Positions 1 to 6,900 of a stretch of DNA of 7,735 bases are shown piece after piece. This DNA comes from Chitinophagaceae bacterium. Lineage in GTDB: Bacteria; Bacteroidota; Bacteroidia; Chitinophagales; Chitinophagaceae. Both the position numbers and the translations under genes were made by a program. How positions within the stretch are numbered: position 1 is the first letter of the stretch; each line of letters begins with the position of its first letter. Below the pieces are notes generated by a model. That model worked only from the letters and a program-made list of their open reading frames with translations, ran no database searches and had not been told where the DNA came from. The stretch covers positions 1 to 7,735 of the forward strand of contig JAIPBY010000118.1 in assembly GCA_021738605.1 (NCBI GenBank), in the 5' to 3' direction.

Positions 1-763
1 GTTTTGAAACTAGCAAACTGCCTGTTGACCAATAAACTACTGAAACACTGCCAATGACGATAAAATAAATATTTTTTTTCAGGACAAGGCCAATTTCTCT
101 TAGGGCCAGGGATCCTTTCCAATAATGGGCGATATCGATATTGTCAGATAATCCAAATCTAAAGAACAAGTAAAGTGTAAAACCGCGAAATATGACAAGC
201 ATAACAATTACGAAAAATATGCTGATATCAAGATAAACAACAAAAGCCGCTAACACAAGTTTAATAATCGCCTCCACCGAGGTAAGCACGAATGATCTTT
301 TCTGTTCATACCTTGATATGTTGATTGTTTTAAAAACATAAATGATATTGTCAAAGATGATATTGATACCCAACAAAAGTGAAATATTCCTGACCAAATC
401 TGAACTGTACAATGTAAATGAAAGCAAAACATTGACAAGGTAGAAGACAGTACCTGCCAGCAATTGAATCTTGAAAAACCTTGAAATGATTTCTCCTTCA
501 AAATCATATTGTTTGATTTCTCTTATAAACCATTGCGAGAGGCCAAGAGATGAGAACGACAAGATCATTCCGTACAGTGTATTGGCAATGATATAGCTGG
601 AAAAATCAGACGAACTGTATCTACGGGCTATGACAATAAAAAATAAACTGAAAATAATGCTCTGAAAAACACTGGACAGAATAGCCCAAAATGAATTCCC
701 AACGAGTTTACCCTTGAACAAAAGAAATAGTTTAGACAATTTTTGGTTTCTTACTGTGGTCAT
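1..763 (-). CDS. Wzx-type polysaccharide flippase, N-terminal 254 residues (3' end beyond the window)
   Basis: Reading the minus strand from an ATG at 763-761 gives 254 codons with no stop, running off the window at coordinate 1. The product begins MTTVRNQKLSKLFLLFKGKL and is very hydrophobic, with helices near residues 27-46, 57-75, 101-120, 126-144, 162-180, 182-202 and 231-248. The pattern of a first helix ending in ARRYSSSDFSSY, followed by a second helix and SLGLSQWFIREIK, is typical of the polysaccharide biosynthesis/MOP flippase family (Wzx, PF01943). Known family role: moving undecaprenyl-diphosphate-linked repeat units from the cytoplasmic to the periplasmic face of the inner membrane. 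The start overlaps the 3' end of the polymerase gene by 32 nt in another frame, which suggests translational coupling; the next in-frame ATG is codon 66. About half of a normal flippase (roughly 400-500 residues) is present. The family assignment is from sequence character and context; the sugar substrate is unknown. Confidence 0.85.
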   Translation of the reverse strand, partial: MTTVRNQKLSKLFLLFKGKLVGNSFWAILSSVFQSIIFSLFFIVIARRYSSSDFSSYIIANTLYGMILSFSSLGLSQWFIREIKQYDFEGEIISRFFKIQLLAGTVFYLVNVLLSFTLYSSDLVRNISLLLGINIIFDNIIYVFKTINISRYEQKRSFVLTSVEAIIKLVLAAFVVYLDISIFFVIVMLVIFRGFTLYLFFRFGLSDNIDIAHYWKGSLALREIGLVLKKNIYFIVIGSVSVVYWSTGSLLVSK

Positions 764-2042
764 AATTATCTGATGAAGAAGCAATAAGTATGCAAACAAT
801 AGATACAATCAACAATTTGATCCTGATATCTCCCAAAGAATAAACAGTATAAAAACCAATAATCCAAGTAAATAAGGAGGATACCAAAATTACCAAGCTT
901 AGGTCTTTTGTCTTAAAGTACATGGCGATTCCGCCATAGATGGGTTTGATAATAAATAACATTGCGGCAAGAAATCCTATCAGACCAAATTCAGTGAGTA
1001 GTTTAAGATAGCCACTTTCTGGATGATCGTATAATGTAATCTCATTGTCGCTGATCCAATACTGGTCTGGATTATGCAACGAAACATAATTGGCATAATT
1101 GCCGAGGCCGATGCCAAAAAAAGGATGGTCTTGAAATATGGCAAAAGCATCCTGCCATATTGCATAGCGAAATGCATAAGCATCAGCTAAATCATCTCTT
1201 TTGAATATAGGAATGGCGTCAGAAAAATTGTAAATGAAAATCGAAACAAGTATCGCAACAGAAATAATGGCCGCCCGGTATTGTGCATTACCCAAAAAAA
1301 TGACAATCAATAATCCAAGCAACCAACCTCCCAAACCTGCGCGCCCCCCTGTAAAAAGAAGGGCAATCATTGATAAAGCACAAAGCAGTAATCCAAGCTG
1401 AGACATCTTTCCATTCATTTTGCCTGGAAGCAACAACATCAGTAGGCTAGAAGCCGATAGATATTGAGCATATTTTTGAGGGTCTTGGAAGAAACTTGGA
1501 TACCTGATTGCTATCCCGCCTGCTACATTTATATTTTGAGATTTCGCAAATGAGAAAGAAGGGCCAATTATGAATTGAAAAGCCAAAAAAACAAATGAAA
1601 AGATCAGCGTGATTTTCATACAATGGAGAATGGATGTTCTAAATCCCAAATCATGTTGAACTTCATCAATCAATACCTTGGCGAAAAAGAAAACTGCCAA
1701 AAGCTGAACGAAATCAGTGATGGTGTCTTTGGATAAATCAGGTGATAAGAAAAGACCAACTGCTATTGACAGTAATAAAAAAAGAAACATATGAAAATAA
1801 GAAAAAACACCGGTACGTGTTGTCGATTTGCGTTGATGAAAAAAAACCAGAAAAATAAATGTTATGAATACAAACAAGGTAGTAGAAATAAAACTTGGCA
1901 ATAAATCAATACCCAAAAAAGGATAAGCGATAAATACAAATTTAATATACGACCTATTGTTATCTTCCTTTATGAACAACATGGCATAAAGGAAAAGCAT
2001 GAGAACTGCCACGGCCAAAAACATGATGATTGTAGAAGTCAT
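732..2042 (-). CDS. Wzy-type O-antigen/EPS polymerase (O-antigen ligase-like membrane protein)
   Basis: A 436-residue integral membrane protein with about 12 hydrophobic segments, for example residues 3-24, 52-69, 82-99, 142-160, 214-230, 237-251, 256-272, 352-368, 381-399 and 406-421. Signatures of the Wzy_C / O-antigen ligase family (PF04932) are visible: TGGRAG at 231-236 at the start of a helix, then a large periplasmic loop (about 273-350) with RYAIW at 292-296, HPFFGIGLGNY at 306-316 and HPESGYLKLLTEFGLIGF at 340-357, where H340 matches the conserved loop histidine. Such proteins join lipid-linked repeat units (Wzy) or ligate glycan to an acceptor (WaaL). The neighbouring flippase and Wzc-like co-polymerase favour a polymerase. 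The ATG at 2042 lies only 3 nt after the deacetylase stop, so the two are probably translated together. The stop at 734-732 lies inside the flippase gene. A ligase or a protein O-glycosyltransferase cannot be excluded from sequence alone. Confidence 0.85.
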   Translation of the reverse strand: MTSTIIMFLAVAVLMLFLYAMLFIKEDNNRSYIKFVFIAYPFLGIDLLPSFISTTLFVFITFIFLVFFHQRKSTTRTGVFSYFHMFLFLLLSIAVGLFLSPDLSKDTITDFVQLLAVFFFAKVLIDEVQHDLGFRTSILHCMKITLIFSFVFLAFQFIIGPSFSFAKSQNINVAGGIAIRYPSFFQDPQKYAQYLSASSLLMLLLPGKMNGKMSQLGLLLCALSMIALLFTGGRAGLGGWLLGLLIVIFLGNAQYRAAIISVAILVSIFIYNFSDAIPIFKRDDLADAYAFRYAIWQDAFAIFQDHPFFGIGLGNYANYVSLHNPDQYWISDNEITLYDHPESGYLKLLTEFGLIGFLAAMLFIIKPIYGGIAMYFKTKDLSLVILVSSLFTWIIGFYTVYSLGDIRIKLLIVSIVCILIASSSDNYDHSKKPKIV

Positions 2043-2045
2043 GTA

Positions 2046-2942
2046 CTATGCATTATTTTTCCTGAACCAGACGCCACTCATTCTGCAAATGTTTTCGGCA
2101 AAAGAAACATCCTTCAACACTTCAAATCTGGGCAGCATATATTTTTCCTTGATATTTTCTGCTGTCAAATAAGAAGGTTTGGTTGTAAAGGCCAAATGAT
2201 ATCCTGCGCGCTCAACCATATTTACTTCCCTTTCGCTGAAATCTCCATTGGGGTAGGCAAAACCATTGATCTTATGCTGAAGTATGTCCTCTAACTGTTT
2301 TTTGGAATGGCTTATCTCCATATAAACCTCTTCATCTGTGCACCTGGGTAAAATTGGATGCGTAACTGTATGGCTTCCAATCACAACCCTTCCGGTCTTT
2401 TCTATTTCCTGGAGTTCATCGACCGTCATTGCTTCACGCCCCACACAGAACCTGTCTTTTAACTTTGCAAGCATTTCCAATCTCGACTTATTTTCCATCA
2501 ATTTTACCTGTTCTGGGTTTATGCTCATGTACCCTGACTTATTTGCAAGTTTTACATAAGACCACCAATATCCATTTCCAACCAAAACGGGTTCAGTGGT
2601 GACAAAAATTGTCACCGGAATATTTTGTTGATGTGCCAGCTCTACAATGTTTGTTTTGTTTGTCTTCCATCCATCATCAACGGTTAGCAATACTGCACCT
2701 TTAGGAAAAGGGATGTTCCCCAGCGCAATTTCATGCAATGTTTTCAAGTCAATAAAAAATATTCCTTGCTGATTGAGCCATTTCATGCATTTGCCGAACA
2801 ATGGCTTGGAAGGATCATGAAAATAGATGGATAGGATATATTGCCCATTTTTCAGGCGGGCAACGGCTTTTTGGACATCCCCACGCATCAACAAATAGTT
2901 GGCATACAGATAGGTCAATATATTACGGGCTGTCATCTTCAT
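2046..2942 (-). CDS. Polysaccharide deacetylase (NodB-homology, carbohydrate esterase 4 type)
   Basis: A 298-residue protein with the motifs of the NodB/CE4 fold (PF01522): TVDDGW at 87-92 (D89 presumed base, D90 metal ligand), GSHTVTHP at 189-196 giving the metal-binding H191-x3-H195 pair, and GFAYPNGDFS at 227-236 as the third motif. A later LPRFEV at 270-275 resembles the end of the fold. Known family reaction: metal-dependent removal of N- or O-acetyl groups from sugar polymers or intermediates. The N-terminus (about residues 8-19) is only mildly hydrophobic and no convincing signal peptide is seen, so the protein may act in the cytoplasm or at the inner membrane, possibly on lipid-linked intermediates; this is inference. 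The start is the ATG at 2942; an ATG two codons later is an alternative. It lies 28 nt after the NusG-like gene and 3 nt before the polymerase, so it is within the operon. The substrate is unknown. Confidence 0.88.
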   Translation of the reverse strand: MKMTARNILTYLYANYLLMRGDVQKAVARLKNGQYILSIYFHDPSKPLFGKCMKWLNQQGIFFIDLKTLHEIALGNIPFPKGAVLLTVDDGWKTNKTNIVELAHQQNIPVTIFVTTEPVLVGNGYWWSYVKLANKSGYMSINPEQVKLMENKSRLEMLAKLKDRFCVGREAMTVDELQEIEKTGRVVIGSHTVTHPILPRCTDEEVYMEISHSKKQLEDILQHKINGFAYPNGDFSEREVNMVERAGYHLAFTTKPSYLTAENIKEKYMLPRFEVLKDVSFAENICRMSGVWFRKNNA

Positions 2943-2970
2943 GATCTAACAATCAAATGGTAAATTGAAA

Positions 2971-3528
2971 TCAGTTGAGAACTGGTACACTTTTGCTCCT
3001 CGATGCATAGTCTATTTCTTGACTAAACCCATGGTGTAATACTTCGATATTTGTAGCACTGACTTCCGCCATCATTTTGTACCCCAAGGTCGGCAAGGAC
3101 AAAACAAGCATATTGTTCTTGATTGCCGCTACAGTTCCCTCCAGATTGCTGAATGGCCCTTTAATGATCCTGACCATCTCATTCATGCGTACGGGCTGCT
3201 TCTCAATAGTAACATTTGAATATTCATTGAGAAAATACCTGATTTGTTCAATTTCCTCATTTCTGATGATGGCAGGCTTGCCCAACCAATAAACAACATT
3301 TACAATATTGTTGGTGAGCTGTTTAATGGAATTCAATTCCTCTTCACAAGCATGAACGAAGACATAAGAGTTGAACAACGGTGCTGTAACCATTTTTTTT
3401 CTGTCAGACCACTGCCTATAAACCCTGTTGAGTGGACAATAATTCTCAACATTTCTTTTTGAAAGAAAATCGGCAACTTTCTTTTCACATCGTGACTTGG
3501 TGTAAAGTACGTACCAGTTGTTTTTCAT
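2971..3528 (-). CDS. NusG-like specialised transcription elongation/antitermination factor (UpxY/RfaH class)
   Basis: A 185-residue NusG paralogue starting at the ATG at 3528. The N-terminal NGN domain begins immediately with MKNNWYVLYTKSRCEKKVAD and runs to about residue 105, including the typical NYCPLNRVYRQWSDRKK and PLFNSYVFV segments. A C-terminal KOW domain follows at about 115-165, with VRIIKGPFSNLEGTV matching the KOW consensus. Family knowledge: such paralogues (UpxY in Bacteroides, RfaH in Enterobacteria) bind RNA polymerase and let it read through long capsule/EPS operons. The frame stays open upstream to an ATG at 3621, but the extra 31 residues lie outside the NGN fold, and a promoter-like motif lies inside that stretch, so the shorter form is preferred. 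The gene follows the Wzc-like kinase by 141 nt, the largest gap inside the operon. Housekeeping NusG is unlikely given this context (no secE or rplK neighbours). Confidence 0.88.
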   Translation of the reverse strand: MKNNWYVLYTKSRCEKKVADFLSKRNVENYCPLNRVYRQWSDRKKMVTAPLFNSYVFVHACEEELNSIKQLTNNIVNVVYWLGKPAIIRNEEIEQIRYFLNEYSNVTIEKQPVRMNEMVRIIKGPFSNLEGTVAAIKNNMLVLSLPTLGYKMMAEVSATNIEVLHHGFSQEIDYASRSKSVPVLN

Positions 3529-3550
3529 ACCAATGAGATTAAGGGTTTCA

Positions 3551-3579
3551 AAAAAATATTGTTGATGCTTTGAAGCCAA
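3551..3579 (-). promoter_or_regulatory. Weak promoter-like motif ahead of the NusG-like gene
   Basis: On the minus strand TATTTTTT (3558-3551) fits the Bacteroidota -7 element TAnnTTTG in seven of eight positions, and a TTG (3579-3577) lies 18 nt upstream. The spacing equals that of the main operon promoter, and the distance to the ATG at 3528 is similar to the distance between that promoter and its gene. It may give extra transcription of the NusG-like gene. The T-run makes a chance match plausible. Confidence 0.25.
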
Positions 3580-3589
3580 GGTTAACAAT

Positions 3590-3602
3590 ACGGCTTCGCC
3601 GT
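3590..3602 (-). promoter_or_regulatory. Small GC-rich hairpin in the kinase-nusG gap
   Basis: The transcript strand reads ACGGC-GAA-GCCGT, a perfect 5-bp stem with a 3-nt loop, in otherwise AT-rich DNA. It is not followed by a U-run, so it is not a standard intrinsic terminator. It lies 62 nt upstream of the preferred NusG-like start. It could be a pause or mRNA-stability element, or chance. Confidence 0.25.
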
Positions 3603-3641
3603 GTTCACCCACATTGAACATTTAGCTTAACCAGTTAACAT

Positions 3642-3665
3642 TTGACTTTACGCTTGGCTTTACAC
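3642..3665. repeat. Two imperfect 12-bp tandem repeats between kinase and NusG-like genes
   Basis: On the plus strand TTGACTTTACGC (3642-3653) is followed directly by TTGGCTTTACAC (3654-3665), identical at 10 of 12 positions. The pair fills half of the 48-nt stretch between the kinase stop and the first in-frame ATG of the longer NusG-like frame. Two turns-of-helix spacing is not met (12 bp), so a paired-site operator is uncertain. No function is recognised. Confidence 0.45.
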
Positions 3666-3669
3666 TTAA

Positions 3670-5991
3670 TTATCTGCCTATTGACTTATCCCTTCCGTAA
3701 CCATACTTGTATCCGTAGCCGTAGCCATTATCCGTACCTGCAAATCCCCTGGCTTTTACACCATTGAATACGATGACAGGGTTGACCAATGGATGAATGG
3801 CATTGTTTGTTTCAAATCGCTTCAAGAGTGATTTTGGCGTAAAACCATGCCTCACTGCATAGATGGTAGCAGCACAAAGATTGGTAAGGTAATGTGCATC
3901 AGTAACAAGTGCAACAGGTGGAGAATCTATGACAACCAGATCATATTGGCTTTCTAAAAATGTGAACATTTCCGAGGTACGCTGATTTTCGAGAATTCCA
4001 GAGGGCTCATCATGGATAGATCCGGAAGGCAAAAAATAAAGATTCTCATACCCGGGAACATGCTTTACAAGTTGTTCAATCGATACTTCTCCCATTAATA
4101 CATCTGTCACTCCCTTGTGATTGTAGCTGTCAAAAATTTTTCCGAGTGAGGAATTGTGCAGGTCAAAATCAACCAGTAAAACCTTTTTACCGGTGAGCGA
4201 AAAACTGATGGCCAGGTTCGTAGCAATATAGCTCTTGCCTTCACCACTAATGCTGGAAGTAATGAGCAGGTTTTTATTCCCTCCATTTTTCATAATATCC
4301 TGCAAGGCATAACGCAATCTTCTGAACTCCTCTGCAGCCAAACTTCGCTTACCTGTTTCAATAGCCAATGGCTTTGATTTCTTGTGATACTCAATTTCAC
4401 CAATGATTGGGATATTGACCATGGATTCAATTTCTGCCCTGTACAAAATAGTTGAGGAAAGCGTTTCCTTGACACCAATCAATGTTACTGGTATACCAAA
4501 GACTGCACAGAATGCCATTCCAAACACAATCATTAAATTAGGGCTGACTGGGTTATTCAACGCCTGAGCATGGTTGATGATGCGGCTCTCAGAGATATTT
4601 GAAACGAAAGAAAGTTCGCTCTCTTCCCGTTTTTGTAACAAAAATGAATAAATACCACTTTTGATGTTCTGCTCCCTGCTGATTTCAAGCAGTGCCCTTT
4701 CCTTCACAGGAATATCATGCAACAAATTATTATAGTTTGTATTGGTAGCAAAGAGATTGTTTTTTGTAGCCTCCAGATTTCTGCGCTGGTCCTTGATATT
4801 GTTATTGATGTTTTCTTTTATTTTTGAAATCTGATCAGATATTGAAACCAGCATGGGGTTGTTTTCTGCTACTGTTTTTTTCAACTTTTCCCTGTCCAAT
4901 TCTGCAGCATTCAAACTGCCAATCATCTGTGTTAAAATGGGGTCTACATTGCCGAGCAAAACAGTATGATTTTCAGATAAATTGGTATTGGCTTCTAACT
5001 GGCCTTGAAGATCAGTCATCACGGAAAGTTGCACATTGATTTCATTGAGCTTTTGATCATTAGCGCTGACATTTTGCAGGAATATTTGGCCCTGCGTACT
5101 GATGTCAAAGGCTCCTGACTGGGCCTTGTATTGCTGAATTTGTTGTTCGATAGCATTGAGCTGGGCACCTACCACATTCAAGCGTTCTTCAATAAACGCA
5201 AGGGTACTTTTTGCCAGGATATTTTTCTCATTGATAGCAGCATTGTTATAAGACAGAATGACCTGATCCAGAATATCCTGGGCAAGCTGTGGCGTGAAAT
5301 CATTGTATTTTAATTCTATAACACTGGAAAGCTTGTTCGCAGAGGAAACCTTAAGGTTATCCAGAATATTTTTTGTTTTGAAAGGAATGCCGATAAGCTG
5401 AAAAAAATATTTCTTGCTGGGGTCCATCAGCTTCGAAGGTTCAGTTATATTGAAGCGCAAAATCCCATAATCGGTAGTCAACCAAGAACCCTGAAGTCCT
5501 GCTTTTTTACCATTGATGATGATCGTTTGTTTGTCGTGGGCATCCAGCTGCAGGTATAATTTTCCATCGCTGCTTTTCAATTGTTGAGGCTCCAGTGACT
5601 CTATTGTCAAAGGGCTATTCTCATACAAATATTGGTCAAGAAAACCCTCTTCCAGGTAAACAGGGGCATAGAGTCTAAAGTTTTTTACCACCGTTTCAAT
5701 AACCGGTCTGGATTTTAACACCTCGATTTCATTCTCAATAATTTTTTTTGACCCCATCAGGTTCAGAGACTCCATTATCCTCGAATCATCATTGCCTTTT
5801 TTTTCATCCTTGATAATCAATGATGCAGTAGACTGGTATTTTTTGGGTGTAATCTTAACATAGGCAAATGCAGCACCCAATGACAATATGGCCAATAGCA
5901 GAAACATCGGCCAATATGGAATATATTTCGCCAGCAATTGGCTGAACAAGGTTTCATTGTTTGTGTGCATGTTATCGTTAAGCATGTTCAT
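3670..5991 (-). CDS. Wzc-like polysaccharide co-polymerase with BY-type tyrosine kinase domain
   Basis: A 773-residue inner-membrane protein combining chain-length regulation and tyrosine autokinase activity. Order of parts: cytoplasmic N-terminus, TM1 at about 28-45, a Wzz-type periplasmic domain with coiled coil at about 250-450, a Pro motif NPVSP just before TM2 (about 485-507), then the kinase. Kinase motifs: EEFRRLR at 554-560 matching the EX2RX2R oligomerisation motif, Walker A SISGEGKS at 580-587, Walker A' VLLVDFDLH at 604-612 (D608, D610), Walker B LVVIDSPP at 685-692, and a Tyr tail GYGYGYKYGYG at 756-766 with five tyrosines. Family role: autophosphorylation of the tail cycles the oligomer and controls polymerisation and export with Wza. 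I chose the ATG at 5991, 4 nt after the export gene stop. A TTG at 6018 would give 782 residues and a 23-nt overlap, and ATGs at 5985 and 5970 are also possible. The kinase domain is fused in the same chain, as in proteobacterial Wzc, unlike the split Gram-positive CapA/CapB. Confidence 0.93.
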   Translation of the reverse strand: MNMLNDNMHTNNETLFSQLLAKYIPYWPMFLLLAILSLGAAFAYVKITPKKYQSTASLIIKDEKKGNDDSRIMESLNLMGSKKIIENEIEVLKSRPVIETVVKNFRLYAPVYLEEGFLDQYLYENSPLTIESLEPQQLKSSDGKLYLQLDAHDKQTIIINGKKAGLQGSWLTTDYGILRFNITEPSKLMDPSKKYFFQLIGIPFKTKNILDNLKVSSANKLSSVIELKYNDFTPQLAQDILDQVILSYNNAAINEKNILAKSTLAFIEERLNVVGAQLNAIEQQIQQYKAQSGAFDISTQGQIFLQNVSANDQKLNEINVQLSVMTDLQGQLEANTNLSENHTVLLGNVDPILTQMIGSLNAAELDREKLKKTVAENNPMLVSISDQISKIKENINNNIKDQRRNLEATKNNLFATNTNYNNLLHDIPVKERALLEISREQNIKSGIYSFLLQKREESELSFVSNISESRIINHAQALNNPVSPNLMIVFGMAFCAVFGIPVTLIGVKETLSSTILYRAEIESMVNIPIIGEIEYHKKSKPLAIETGKRSLAAEEFRRLRYALQDIMKNGGNKNLLITSSISGEGKSYIATNLAISFSLTGKKVLLVDFDLHNSSLGKIFDSYNHKGVTDVLMGEVSIEQLVKHVPGYENLYFLPSGSIHDEPSGILENQRTSEMFTFLESQYDLVVIDSPPVALVTDAHYLTNLCAATIYAVRHGFTPKSLLKRFETNNAIHPLVNPVIVFNGVKARGFAGTDNGYGYGYKYGYGRDKSIGR

Positions 5992-5995
5992 CTGA

Positions 5996-6763
5996 TTAAA
6001 ATATTCTATCAAGTACAATAACTACTACTGACAGTCCGGAAAGCAAAGCAGGCAACAGTTGTCTTCCCCGGCTGACACTGGCGAGCTTGTTCTTATTGGG
6101 CTCAACATATACGATATCATTGGGCTTGAGGTAGTAATAGGAGGAATTCAAAAAATCAGCCGTATTGAGGTTTATCCGCTTGACCACTTTCTTGCCATTG
6201 CTTTCCCTGATGACCAATACATTGTCTTTCTTACCGTAAACCGTGATATCCCCTGCCTGACCAAGTGCAGTCAGCAATGAGATTTTTTCATTGGGAACGG
6301 AAATAACCATCGGGCGACCCACTTCGCCAATGACAGTAACCTCAAAATTCAAATGTCGAATACTTACAATAGGATCAACAAGGAGTTTCTTTTCAACAAT
6401 TGTATTGGTTATTTTATCTTTCAACTCCTTCTTGGTTAATCCTGCTGAGTGAATATTTCCGAGGATTGGCAATTGAATGAACCCTTCTGCGTTTACAAGA
6501 TATCCGCTTGGCTGTACAACATTGCCATTTGATGTATTGATGTTAGTTGATTGGCCATTGGTAGTATTGAAAATTGCAGAAGCTTCCGGATTCAAACTGC
6601 TGATTGAGATACTCAAGATATCATTGGCCTGGATGGCAGTTTCTGCTCCCGAAAGACTGGCGTATTCCGTTTCCCTGGCATTGTTGAAATATCCTATATT
6701 TTTTGTACTCACGCAAGATCCTATCATAACCATAAGTATTGCGAGAGAAATTGTTTTGGCCAT
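5996..6763 (-). CDS. Wza-like outer-membrane polysaccharide export lipoprotein (OPX family)
   Basis: A 255-residue secreted lipoprotein. The N-terminus MAKTISLAILMVMIGSC is a lipoprotein signal peptide with lipobox I14-G15-S16-C17. A Poly_export domain (PF02563) spans about 44-135, including GYLVNAEGFIQLPILG at 87-102. One SLBB-type domain follows from about 141 to 190 with VTVIGEVGRPMVISVP. A hydrophobic C-terminal helix lies at about 236-253, corresponding to the outer-membrane-spanning helix of Wza. The protein is shorter than E. coli Wza (379 residues), consistent with a single SLBB domain. Role: oligomeric exit channel through the outer membrane, working with the co-polymerase encoded 4 nt downstream. 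The frame stays open to an ATG at 6886, but that 41-residue extension would bury the signal peptide, and a good promoter lies inside it, so the ATG at 6763 is chosen. It is the first gene of the operon. Confidence 0.93.
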   Translation of the reverse strand: MAKTISLAILMVMIGSCVSTKNIGYFNNARETEYASLSGAETAIQANDILSISISSLNPEASAIFNTTNGQSTNINTSNGNVVQPSGYLVNAEGFIQLPILGNIHSAGLTKKELKDKITNTIVEKKLLVDPIVSIRHLNFEVTVIGEVGRPMVISVPNEKISLLTALGQAGDITVYGKKDNVLVIRESNGKKVVKRINLNTADFLNSSYYYLKPNDIVYVEPNKNKLASVSRGRQLLPALLSGLSVVVIVLDRIF

Positions 6764-6784
6764 GGCTGTTGTTTTGTCTTGGCT

Positions 6785-6813
6785 CAAAAATATAGGTACT
6801 GATAGGCAATCAA
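6785..6813 (-). promoter_or_regulatory. Bacteroidota-type promoter of the polysaccharide operon
   Basis: On the minus strand a TATTTTTG (6792-6785) matches the Bacteroidota -7 element TAnnTTTG. A TTG (6813-6811) lies 18 nt upstream at the expected -33 position. Transcription would begin near 6780, leaving a 5' leader of roughly 15-20 nt before the ATG at 6763. The position supports the short start of the export lipoprotein. No second promoter of equal quality was seen in 6814-6986. The match is to a known consensus; activity is inferred. Confidence 0.55.
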
Positions 6814-6900
6814 CATGACCTCTGTATTCACCTAGAATGATGAAAATCAGTATTTTAAAAAAACCCTTGTCAATAAAGGATTTCAAGCGATTATTTATTC

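Noticed and set aside
250..507. An 85-codon minus-strand reading frame
   Set aside because: It is out of frame with the flippase, which covers 1-763 with a convincing membrane protein. The Cys/Trp/Ser-rich translation looks like a shadow frame.
2943..2970. TACCATTTG ahead of the deacetylase, considered as a -7 promoter element
   Set aside because: The spacing between TA and TTTG is 3 rather than 2 nt, and no TTG lies at the expected upstream distance. Operon read-through explains expression.
3690..3740. Low-complexity repeat of CCGTAGC/CCGTAAC-like units, considered as a DNA repeat or CRISPR-like element
   Set aside because: It is simply the coding sequence of the Tyr-Gly tail of the kinase.
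72..5804. Five 8-nt A/T homopolymers inside genes (72-79, 1839-1846, 3393-3400, 5742-5749, 5797-5804), considered as phase-variation tracts
   Set aside because: They encode Lys or Phe runs expected in AT-rich DNA, are only 8 nt long, and all genes are in frame. No extra evidence for slippage.
6477..6818. A 113-codon plus-strand reading frame
   Set aside because: It is antisense to the export lipoprotein gene, whose domains and signal peptide are clear; no independent coding evidence.
6843..6875. TTGACA on the minus strand near 6870, considered as a sigma-70 -35 element
   Set aside because: There is no suitable -10 element at 16-18 nt, and Bacteroidota use a different consensus; the TATTTTTG element at 6785-6792 is a better candidate.
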